The position numbers and the translations under genes were made by a program. From assembly GCF_014705615.1 (NCBI RefSeq), contig NZ_JACXJA010000019.1, positions 1 to 64,000 on the forward strand: DNA of 64,000 bases. The letters run 5' to 3'. This stretch comes from Paenibacillus oceani. Its GTDB lineage: Bacteria > Bacillota > Bacilli > Paenibacillales > NBRC-103111. The notes under the pieces are model-generated. The model made no database searches, was not told the DNA's origin, and saw only the letters and a list, made by a program, of their open reading frames with translations. Positions within the stretch are counted from its first letter, which is position 1. Each line of letters opens with the position of its first letter. This document shows positions 35,627 through 43,972 of this stretch, one piece after another.

Positions 35627-38600
35627 ATGTTTCGAACTCTCAAGAGGCGGATCGCCTATCTCTGCCTGGCTCTCATGATTGGTAGTCTTCTACCACTTGA
35701 CCTTATTATTCCGGAACTGCGTTCATTATCCAGAGCAGCACAAGCGGCAGGGGAAACCACTGAAATAGTTATGTTGAACTATAACGGTACAGCTCACTGG
35801 GAAGGGTATTCGAAAGAACAAGTCCTTAATCCAACAACTCAAATCGAATTCAGACAAGGAAAGAAAATTAAAAACGCGGTATTCGTAAATGGAGACGGAT
35901 CAACTAAGCCCATCCCGCAGGCTATTGGGCAGGCTAGTTGGTCCGGTAGTATAAGTACGACAGGGCTGGAGATCAAGGTCACATCAACCAACAATTCCGA
36001 GACACATACGTTTTTCGCATGGTACCGATACAGCTATACTAATCCTAAAAAGGGCTGGTATGCAAATAAAGAAGATATGCACGGAAATATTAAACAGGTG
36101 TACTGCGAAGGCGGTAAAACAGAGTATTATGGCGGCGTTGAGATGTACGAGTTTCCTTCTTGTACACAGGAACTGGAGTTCCCGGCTAATCGAACAAAGG
36201 CATTCTACGATAGTACTCAAAAATATTACGACGATAATCATTTAAAGGTTACAAGTTTTAAAACTCCTAAAGTGGAAGAAGAGGTCGAAATTGAAGGCCC
36301 TGAAGGCACATATGGCACCTCAGAAGGAATAGGGACGAAAAACAAGATTAGTAACGCGAGACTTGTCCAGAAAGATCCAAGCGATGTGAATAGCTTCTAT
36401 ATCCGATACTCACAGTCATTCTTAGATTATCCTAACGATGGAACACCGCCACCCAGCAGCGCCATCAAAAACCCTGGCGCCCTTGGAGCCAGGATGATGG
36501 CCTACTTTGCAGCCTTTACCTTTGATTTAGAAGGCCGAACATACCAGCACCCAACTTATATCACCGTCACCTACGAGGACAACGTCCTTCCGGAGCCGGA
36601 CATTGCAGATATTAAAGTGACCGCCGCACAGAGCTGTATCTTGGTCGGCGTCAACATGAGCTTTTACGTCAGCGTGACGAACCACGGAGCGCCTTACTCC
36701 GGGGCGTTTAATGCGAAAGTAAGCGTGGACGGGACCGTCATCAAGACGATTCCGTTTAACGGCATCGCGAACGGGGAAGTGAAGAAGGACGAATTTCTGT
36801 ACAAGTTCACGGCAGCCGGATCGAAAACATTTACCGTAACGGTCGATACGCTGCCCGGAGAGAAAAACACCGGGAACAACTCCAAGACGTTCTCCTTTGA
36901 GGGGAAGGTGTCCTGCAGTGACCCCGGTCCCGATCCGGAGCCCAATGATGGTCCGGAAGTGATTACAGGGGACTTTATGTTTGTATACCCGTCCCCGGTC
37001 GAGTACGGAAAAAGCCAAGTATACCGGCCGCTGGATGTATCGGTGAAAGGGAAGAAAGACGGAAACGTGTGTACGCTTGCTCAATTGCTTTGGACCTCGA
37101 CTCAAGGGAGCAAGGTCCATACGGAAGATGCAGGATCTAGCATTTATTCGGGGGGGATCAGCGGGCCGCCATACCCGGCTGGCATCGGGGGTGGAATCGT
37201 AAATGTTACGATGAAGATAACGTCCTCCTGTGGCTCTACAAAGGTCGTGACGAAGCCGTTCGAAATTGTCGTACCTTCCGGCAACAGTCCTCCCGTGTTC
37301 TTTCCGGGCTGGTTTGCAGGCGGCAACAGCTTTGCCTTTCCCTCGATCAGCCAAGTTGTAGTCGGCAGTTATGTCGATCTCGGCATCATCCATAATCCGC
37401 TGGACGATCCGCCTACTCCTTACGATCCGGAAGGCGACGGTATTATCTACTATTTCGATTTCAAAAACACGACCAGCACTTGGCTGAAACAGCTGTACGA
37501 AGATCGGGGGTTTTGGTCGTACGACGAGCATTTCCGGATGCTGAAAGCGGACGTGCTCGGGTCTCATTCCATCAACGTTTGTGCTCAGGACGTCCGCGGC
37601 GCGGACGCCGGATGTAAAACGACTACGCTGAATGTTGTTCCACCGGAACCGATTCCGGTCATTACAGGAGGGGATAACGCCGTTGAAGGCCGTCCGATCC
37701 CGGTCCCGTTCAGTTGCGCGGACAGCTATACGCCATTTGGAGAAATTACAAGCTGTCTGTGGGGTGGAGACAAGCGTACGATGTATCCGGAATCCGGCTA
37801 CTACACGGTGTACCTCGACGTGTTTAATAGCGCGGGGCTGAAAAACTTGCCGGAGGATCAGGCGTCGAAGACGATTTATGTCAGACCCGACTTGCCGCCT
37901 GTTCCGGACTTGGATAACCCCGGCATCGGCATTCGCAACGTGGCACTCCATTTCAGGGAGAAATCGTACAGTCCGGATGACGATCCGATGTTCATCTCCA
38001 AAGTGAGTCTGATGTATGACAGCAACAATGACGGTTCTTTTAGCGACGAGGCGATCGAGCCGGTCGAGCTGGATACCGGTCGAAAGTTTAGCTTCACGCC
38101 GACGAAGGTAGGGAAGTACGCGATTCGGGTATTCGCCCAAGAGTCGGTAGGATACAAAAAATCGGCGACGAAAGACTTTTATTTTGAAGTGATCAACGAA
38201 GCGCCGGAAGCGCCGTTTTACGTCAAAGGATCAGACTTCCAACCGCCGCAGGTTGAATCCAAGGCATTCAGCCCGGAAACGCTGCTATACGATCCGAGCT
38301 GGACCGCTTCTTCGATCTCGATGGCCGCAAAACCGAAGGAATACAATATCAACAGCAGTGAGAATGCGCTGGAAGTGCCGGGCACACCGATTTCGCAAGG
38401 GTTAGCTCCAACCAATAGCAATGTCACCAGCAAAGTGCTGACTTGGGGTTGCGGAGATATTCTTTACGGGAACTGTTGGGGCCTTGGCTCCATGTTGAAG
38501 CCGTATGTATTTACCGGTTCCAATGCGAACGGCTGGCTGAACCTGAACAGCACAGCATCGAACATCTCCCGGACACAGGCGATGCAAAATCATAGTTCGG

Positions 38601-41600
38601 AAAGTATATGGCCCAACAGCTACGTCGTGACCCCCAATTTTGAAACCGGCCGGGTGATGTTCCGTTCCAACAATCGATGTACTTGTAATACGTACGGCTA
38701 CTATTATCACACCTATGTATTTAATATTTCGGACGTCGAAAACGCAGCCTTCCGGGCGCAAGGAGGAGGGACACCGGCATTACCGACACCGCTGTACTTT
38801 AGAGAATATTTCGTATCGTTTAACACGCCGAATTACGATAAAGTGCTGCCACCGGACCCGCCAACAAATATTTGGACCTATCCGGCAGCCAAGCCGATGT
38901 ACGAGATTGGTCCTGTATCCCGAATGGAAGGGCTGCCTGTCGTGACGGATCAAGTCGTTCAGCGTGTGAAGTCTTATGCCAATAGCCGTAGTTACGGCAC
39001 AGACTACAAGGGAAATCCGTATGTGTATGCTTGTTATTTAGACAATGACAATAACACGAATTGGCAGTTTCCCTACGCTTGCGATTTACAAAAGAAAGAC
39101 CGGAACGGCAATCTGCTCTGGACCATACCGAAAATAAAACGTCTGTATCGGTATGATTCGCAAATCCAGAACGGAGTGGTCGAATATGTAACGGCCGATA
39201 ACAATAAAGCAATCATAACTGTTCCAGGTAGCCCTGGCGGCGAGCGAGCCAAAGTATTTGATAACAACACGGGGGCTTTACTCTATGAGATCCCGCAGCG
39301 CGATTACGGCGGTGCGAGTCAACTTGTAACCGTGCATGACAAAGTCATCTACTGGACCACCACCATTAAAAGCTCAGATGGCGATGTTGTCAACTACTAC
39401 AATTACATGAACATTCTTGATTTGAACACCTTTTCAATCGTTACTGTGTTGGCCGGGGAGTCGCGCTATTACAATGAAGATTCCTACTTCATTTATGGCG
39501 GCCTCATGCTACCAGCAACCGTAACGGCGGACGGCAAGATTTTATTTACTAACCATATCGGCCTTCAAGTGTACGATCTGAACGGAAACAAACTTACAGA
39601 ATATACGAAACCAAGCAATATCTATGGATTCACAGATCGCGCCCCACTGGTTATGGAAGACGGAACGGTCGTAATTGAATTCCGGTATGATTCCGGTTCG
39701 ACCTTCTGGGCCTGGGTGGTTAAAACGGATGTCGATCCACATACAGCAGATCTGTACAATTTCGGCCAGTTGAGCAATCCGAATGAAACGCTGGATAACG
39801 GCGAGGTAGCAGCAGGCTTTAAACTCAATCACGAGAACTTTGCAAATACGGTTTCCTTTGGATTAGCGGCCCGGATGGTCGATCACCGGAACATGTACAG
39901 ACTGGAGGTAACGGACGAGAAATCCAAAATCGTAAAAATCGTAGATGGCGTGAAAACGACGCTGCAGGAAGTCTCTTACCCAATCAGCAAAGGTAACTAT
40001 TACGATGTGAAGCTGAAACTCAGCGGGGACCGTCTGAAGGGGTATGTAGGCGGGGTACCTCTCCTGGATGTTACGGATTCGACGTTTTCCTCCGGGATGA
40101 TGGGGCCGTATTCGGAAGTAACGCATGTTTTGATCAAAGGTTTCCATTACACGAAGTACATCGGCAACGAGGGCAGCACGAAGAACACGGCCATTGTAGG
40201 CGCTCCGGTAGAATATGTGATCAGCTATTCCGACCTGGAGAACGATCCGGCCATAACCGACTGGAGCCGGTGGACGTTCGATCATGTGGAGCCGAACAAG
40301 TTTTTGGATGCCGGCGACGGCTACTCCGGGTTATCCGCGTTTCACGGTCAAATGGTGACATCGCCGCATCTGATCATGGATAAAGTCGGTCGGTACAAAG
40401 TTTCCTATCAGGTTCCCGACGATCCGTCACCAGCCGGATACGAGTATCCGAATGGGACGTTCGGCAGCTATCGCAAATATTCCGATCTGCAGACGGAATT
40501 CGTCATCATCCACCGCCGGCCGATCGCCGTATTCACGGTCGCTCAAAACCCGGATTATACCATTGGCTGGACCGACACGAGCTACGATCCGGACCGCTGG
40601 CTGGCGCCATGGCACTATTCGACGGAAGCAACCGGGATCGATTATGCGGCTACCCGCGGCGTCATCGAGCGCAGGTACAATTACACCGATCCGGACGGCA
40701 TCACCCAGTTCGGGAAACTGACAAGGCCGTCGAAAAAAGGAGCGTACACCGTACGGCTGGCCGTCAAGGACGAGTACGGGGCTTGGAGTGATTGGGCCGA
40801 GCAAATGATCAACGTATCGCAGCCGGTGCCGAACACCCCGCCGACCGTGTTGCTGACGTTCCCAAGCGGAAGCCAAACAAGTCCGTCTTACGTGAACACG
40901 CTGCAGCCGACGCTGACATGGAACCAGCACGACATCGATCCCGATACGACGTTCGCTGCGTTCCACTTGATCGTCCGGGACGAATGGGGCACTGTGGTCC
41001 GCGATACCGCCATCAAGCCGCAAGGGACAACCTCCAATACGGCACAGTGGACGATGGATACAAACCTGGCGATCGGGCAGAAGTACCAGGTTCAGGTGAG
41101 GGTGAGCGACGGCAATGATTGGTCGGACTGGTCGAATATCGGCTGGCTCGTGACGAACCGGCCGCCCGAAGCCGTGATGACGTACCCAGACGGAACGCAA
41201 GCTCAGCCGACGGTCGTGAGCACGATACGGCCGGTGTTCCAGTGGTCGCAGACGGACCCCGACCCAGGCACCACGTTCCATTACTTCGAGCTGGAAGTGT
41301 GGAACGAGGCTAACGATACGCGTCTCCTGACATCGGGACAGCACTGGCAAGGTTCCACTCTATCGGCGGGAACATGGACCGCTGGCAGCGATCTGCCGGG
41401 CGGACAGAAGCTTCGCGTACGCGTCAGGGTCCATGACGGTTACGTCTGGTCCGGATGGTCCGCGGATACTTGGCTGTATGTGAATCGGGTGCCGGTCCCG
41501 GACTTTGACTGGGCCCCAAAGCCGATTTGGGAAGGGGATACCGTTTATTTGAAAAATATGTCTTCCGATCCCGATGGCGATGTACTGACTTCCCGCTGGG

Positions 41601-42166
41601 ATATTGAAACGCCGGTCGGAGACAGGTTCGTACTGATCTCGACGGACGCCTTGTTCATCTTCTCGGTACCGGGTGTTTACACCGTCACGCTGACCGTTAG
41701 CGACGGCTATGAGACTGTCAGCACAACTAAAACGCCAGTTGCCGCGCCGCTGACGATCTTGTCCGATGTCAGCCATACGCCGCAGTGGCGCGACATTCAT
41801 GAAGCCAAAGGTCACAATACGACAGCCGCGCCCAAAGACTTTTATTCCGGCGAAGTGTTCGTCGTTCAGACCGAAAGCTCCCCGGCGCCCGTGGCCGAAG
41901 CGGTTGCCTGGATCGATACGGTGGGGAAGGACGGCGGCCGCTTTTTTGTCAGCGAATTGCTTATTGTGGAGGACGGGTCAAGCACGCGATTCTCCGGACG
42001 GCTTTTCGATGAGAGATGGATGTCGGTTACGCAAGGCTTCCCGGAAGCTGAACAGATCGTCCATTTTCGCATCCGTTACCAGAACGGCGTCGTCAAAACG
42101 GAGGACATCCCGCTCCGAATCATCGGCAATATCCAGGAAGCGGTCCAGGTTCACCGGAGACAATAA
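35627..42166 (+). CDS. Giant secreted multidomain protein (CARDB, PKD, Fn3-like)
   Basis: This 2179-aa protein has a signal peptide (hydrophobic 10-28, cleavage near 40). Order: unrecognised N-terminal domain (about 45-320); CARDB-like domain (about 324-426, PDIADIKVTAAQS...NTGNNSKTF); PKD/Ig-like units (about 445-870); a Cys-containing region (to about 1160); a beta-propeller-like stretch (about 1150-1380); a LamG/DUF1080-like domain (about 1380-1515, GDRLKGYVGGVPLLDV); PKD-like (about 1515-1735); two tandem Fn3-like repeats (about 1735-1955, each with QPTLTWNQHD or RPVFQWSQTD and VRVSDGNDWSDWS or VRVHDGYVWSGWS); and a PKD domain (about 1955-2043, YLKNMSSDPDGDVLTSRWD). No enzyme motif is evident. 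Adhesion, matrix or polymer binding is likely. The 5' third is A/T-richer than the rest. The ribosome-binding site is weak. Confidence 0.75.
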   Translation: MFRTLKRRIAYLCLALMIGSLLPLDLIIPELRSLSRAAQAAGETTEIVMLNYNGTAHWEGYSKEQVLNPTTQIEFRQGKKIKNAVFVNGDGSTKPIPQAIGQASWSGSISTTGLEIKVTSTNNSETHTFFAWYRYSYTNPKKGWYANKEDMHGNIKQVYCEGGKTEYYGGVEMYEFPSCTQELEFPANRTKAFYDSTQKYYDDNHLKVTSFKTPKVEEEVEIEGPEGTYGTSEGIGTKNKISNARLVQKDPSDVNSFYIRYSQSFLDYPNDGTPPPSSAIKNPGALGARMMAYFAAFTFDLEGRTYQHPTYITVTYEDNVLPEPDIADIKVTAAQSCILVGVNMSFYVSVTNHGAPYSGAFNAKVSVDGTVIKTIPFNGIANGEVKKDEFLYKFTAAGSKTFTVTVDTLPGEKNTGNNSKTFSFEGKVSCSDPGPDPEPNDGPEVITGDFMFVYPSPVEYGKSQVYRPLDVSVKGKKDGNVCTLAQLLWTSTQGSKVHTEDAGSSIYSGGISGPPYPAGIGGGIVNVTMKITSSCGSTKVVTKPFEIVVPSGNSPPVFFPGWFAGGNSFAFPSISQVVVGSYVDLGIIHNPLDDPPTPYDPEGDGIIYYFDFKNTTSTWLKQLYEDRGFWSYDEHFRMLKADVLGSHSINVCAQDVRGADAGCKTTTLNVVPPEPIPVITGGDNAVEGRPIPVPFSCADSYTPFGEITSCLWGGDKRTMYPESGYYTVYLDVFNSAGLKNLPEDQASKTIYVRPDLPPVPDLDNPGIGIRNVALHFREKSYSPDDDPMFISKVSLMYDSNNDGSFSDEAIEPVELDTGRKFSFTPTKVGKYAIRVFAQESVGYKKSATKDFYFEVINEAPEAPFYVKGSDFQPPQVESKAFSPETLLYDPSWTASSISMAAKPKEYNINSSENALEVPGTPISQGLAPTNSNVTSKVLTWGCGDILYGNCWGLGSMLKPYVFTGSNANGWLNLNSTASNISRTQAMQNHSSESIWPNSYVVTPNFETGRVMFRSNNRCTCNTYGYYYHTYVFNISDVENAAFRAQGGGTPALPTPLYFREYFVSFNTPNYDKVLPPDPPTNIWTYPAAKPMYEIGPVSRMEGLPVVTDQVVQRVKSYANSRSYGTDYKGNPYVYACYLDNDNNTNWQFPYACDLQKKDRNGNLLWTIPKIKRLYRYDSQIQNGVVEYVTADNNKAIITVPGSPGGERAKVFDNNTGALLYEIPQRDYGGASQLVTVHDKVIYWTTTIKSSDGDVVNYYNYMNILDLNTFSIVTVLAGESRYYNEDSYFIYGGLMLPATVTADGKILFTNHIGLQVYDLNGNKLTEYTKPSNIYGFTDRAPLVMEDGTVVIEFRYDSGSTFWAWVVKTDVDPHTADLYNFGQLSNPNETLDNGEVAAGFKLNHENFANTVSFGLAARMVDHRNMYRLEVTDEKSKIVKIVDGVKTTLQEVSYPISKGNYYDVKLKLSGDRLKGYVGGVPLLDVTDSTFSSGMMGPYSEVTHVLIKGFHYTKYIGNEGSTKNTAIVGAPVEYVISYSDLENDPAITDWSRWTFDHVEPNKFLDAGDGYSGLSAFHGQMVTSPHLIMDKVGRYKVSYQVPDDPSPAGYEYPNGTFGSYRKYSDLQTEFVIIHRRPIAVFTVAQNPDYTIGWTDTSYDPDRWLAPWHYSTEATGIDYAATRGVIERRYNYTDPDGITQFGKLTRPSKKGAYTVRLAVKDEYGAWSDWAEQMINVSQPVPNTPPTVLLTFPSGSQTSPSYVNTLQPTLTWNQHDIDPDTTFAAFHLIVRDEWGTVVRDTAIKPQGTTSNTAQWTMDTNLAIGQKYQVQVRVSDGNDWSDWSNIGWLVTNRPPEAVMTYPDGTQAQPTVVSTIRPVFQWSQTDPDPGTTFHYFELEVWNEANDTRLLTSGQHWQGSTLSAGTWTAGSDLPGGQKLRVRVRVHDGYVWSGWSADTWLYVNRVPVPDFDWAPKPIWEGDTVYLKNMSSDPDGDVLTSRWDIETPVGDRFVLISTDALFIFSVPGVYTVTLTVSDGYETVSTTKTPVAAPLTILSDVSHTPQWRDIHEAKGHNTTAAPKDFYSGEVFVVQTESSPAPVAEAVAWIDTVGKDGGRFFVSELLIVEDGSSTRFSGRLFDERWMSVTQGFPEAEQIVHFRIRYQNGVVKTEDIPLRIIGNIQEAVQVHRRQ
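40833..41490 (+). repeat. Tandem Fn3-like coding repeat, two copies
   Basis: Two consecutive units of about 325 bp (40833-41160 and 41161-41490) encode the same plan: a PPT/PPE start, FPSG or YPDG, QP.LTW / RP.FQW, DPDTTF / DPGTTF, a central beta region, QVRVSDGNDWSDWS / RVRVHDGYVWSGWS and a final VTNRPP / VNRVPV. The copies are diverged at the DNA level. Confidence 0.75.
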
Positions 42167-42188
42167 TACCAAACGATACTACCAAACG

Positions 42189-42221
42189 GCCTGATTCCGC
42201 GAATGCTTCGCGATTTCAGGC
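42189..42221. terminator. Hairpin between converging genes, possible terminator
   Basis: GCCTGA...TCAGGC encloses CGCGAA/TTCGCG with a small internal mismatch. There is no strong T-run, so termination is uncertain. Confidence 0.4.
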
Positions 42222-42346
42222 AGTTTGTCCGTCTTACCGTTACAGATGATAGTTCGCCGGACCAGATGCAGAGAGGCTTCGAACCGGGGGTTCGTTTCTT
42301 TACGAGGGACTGCCTACTTCCCCAGCCATCCCTGCTCCTGTTACGC

Positions 42347-43306
42347 TCATAGCTCCGTAGGGTCCATAGCGGGCTGCCCGGCGGGACCCAACGTCAGTTC
42401 CTGGAACTGCTCCTTCCACGGCGACAGAGCGGGCAGCCCGTCCAACGTTTCTACGGCCTTTTGCATAAACAGCGACTGGATCACCTCGGTATACTCGGCG
42501 CATCCCGATTCGGCGATGTACGCCATGCATGCTCCCTTGTGCTGCAAAAACTGTTCCCGGGTCATCGCGCCCGAGTAATAGTCCTGAATCGGGGCGAACC
42601 TGCCTTCCGTATCGTCCCCGAGCAAGTACAAGATCGGCAACGTCTTTTTTCGGTGCAGCAGGTCGTTTTTCAGATCGTAACGCAAGACATCCCGCATATC
42701 GTTGGACAGTTGATACACAACCCCGACGTAACCGGCCAGCAGCTCCATCTGCTCGGCGATGTCACCGCCTGCGGGAGCTGCCCCGTAACCCATGTAATAG
42801 GCTAACTTCAGCAGCATGCACGATTTGTGCTGCACGACGGAGATGTAATCCTGCTCGGTTTCGATATCGTTCGTTAAGTCGCGATACTGTCCGTTTACCG
42901 CATGCATGACGATTTGGCTAATCTCACCGGGCTCGGGAAACCGCTCCTCCGGATGCTCCGCCTGCAATCGGCCCAACTCGGCGATCGCTCCCATCAGCAG
43001 ACCCATCACTGCATTCAGCGCCAGCTCGGGCGGGCATTTCATCCAGCTTTTGTCCATATTGTCGCGGTCCTGCAAATCGTCGGCGATATCCAGCGCGAGC
43101 ACGAGCAGCTCCGTCAAAGCCGCCAGCCGGTCGATATGGGGCGAACGTCCGCCATACATGAAGTGGGCCAGCCGCGTCGATTGTCCCCAGCGCGACGTTT
43201 CCCCCGCCTTGTCGGAGGCGAACGCTTTCAGCAAGGCGTTGAAATCCGCTACCGGTACGAGCCGGTCGATCGTTTGCTCGATTTCGTTCAACAGGGCAGC
43301 CTGCAT
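42347..43306 (-). CDS. comQ: ComQ-like isoprenyl transferase (pheromone-modifying)
   Basis: This 319-aa member of the polyprenyl synthetase superfamily starts at ATG 43306; GGAGGA lies 10 bp upstream, and an in-frame TTG directly precedes the ATG. The first aspartate-rich motif is DDLQD (76-80). The second is NDMRD (202-206), followed by DLKNDLLHRKKTLPILYLL, an arrangement typical of ComQ proteins rather than of ordinary farnesyl synthases. ComQ attaches a prenyl group to a tryptophan near the C-terminus of ComX. It is the last gene of a minus-strand operon after a ComP-like kinase and a ComA-like regulator; its start is 3 bp after the comA stop. Length agrees with ComQ (about 300). Confidence 0.8.
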   Translation of the reverse strand: MQAALLNEIEQTIDRLVPVADFNALLKAFASDKAGETSRWGQSTRLAHFMYGGRSPHIDRLAALTELLVLALDIADDLQDRDNMDKSWMKCPPELALNAVMGLLMGAIAELGRLQAEHPEERFPEPGEISQIVMHAVNGQYRDLTNDIETEQDYISVVQHKSCMLLKLAYYMGYGAAPAGGDIAEQMELLAGYVGVVYQLSNDMRDVLRYDLKNDLLHRKKTLPILYLLGDDTEGRFAPIQDYYSGAMTREQFLQHKGACMAYIAESGCAEYTEVIQSLFMQKAVETLDGLPALSPWKEQFQELTLGPAGQPAMDPTEL

Positions 43307-43309
43307 CAA

Positions 43310-43972
43310 TTAGGGCTCCTCCGGAAGATCGGCGTACATCGGACTCCGCACAAATTTCTCGATCGCCTGAATGCGGGTGGAGACGCCGAACTTGTCGTAT
43401 ATTTTTTTGAGATAATTGTCTACCGACCGTTTGCTGACATGGATCTGATCGGCGATCTGTTCATGGGTAACGCCTTTGACCAGCAACGACATAATTTGCA
43501 GCTCGTCGGCGGACAAGACGACCGTTTCCGTCTCGGCGGGGCGGGGCACCCGGTTCGTTACCCGCATCTGCTGATACAGCGGGAGCGGAATCATCGTATG
43601 GTTGTCGAGAATGCAGCGGACGAGGTTCTGGATCGTCGTCTCTCCGGACTCTTTCGAAATGATGCCGCTAACCCCGATCTCAAGCAAGTGGTTGTACAAG
43701 TCGGCGACATCGATTCCGGTAAAAATGACGATGTGCGTCTGCGGGTAGCGCCGCTTCACTTTCTCGGCGACCAGACTGCCGTACTGGTCCGGCATATGGT
43801 AATCGAGAAACAGCAGCTCCGGCTGATGCTCTTCAACCAGCTCCAGACATTGTTGTCCGTTCGACGCAACTCCTACGACGGTGATGCCTTCCACCTGCTC
43901 CAAAATCAGTTTCGTCGCCCGAGCTACAACGGGATGATCGTCTACGACTACCGTCCTGACGGTTCGTTTCAT
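43310..43972 (-). CDS. comA: ComA-like response regulator (NarL/LuxR family)
   Basis: This 220-aa protein has a receiver domain (about 5-125) with acidic pair D11-D12, phosphoacceptor D57 in FLDYHMP, T85 in IFTGID and K107 in ISKES. The C-terminal LuxR-type HTH is at about 150-210 (LSADELQIMSLLVKGVTHEQ, then SKRSVDNYLKKIYDKFGVSTR). ATG 43972 overlaps the kinase stop (ATGA), the sign of a cognate pair. In B. subtilis, ComA activates srfA and other genes in response to ComX; the targets here are unknown. A ComA-type box was not found in the locus. Confidence 0.75.
   Translation of the reverse strand: MKRTVRTVVVDDHPVVARATKLILEQVEGITVVGVASNGQQCLELVEEHQPELLFLDYHMPDQYGSLVAEKVKRRYPQTHIVIFTGIDVADLYNHLLEIGVSGIISKESGETTIQNLVRCILDNHTMIPLPLYQQMRVTNRVPRPAETETVVLSADELQIMSLLVKGVTHEQIADQIHVSKRSVDNYLKKIYDKFGVSTRIQAIEKFVRSPMYADLPEEP

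Noticed and set aside
36527-38140. 537-codon open frame antisense to the giant protein gene
   Set aside because: Arg/Val-rich translation without motifs; the plus-strand CARDB/PKD domains are clear.
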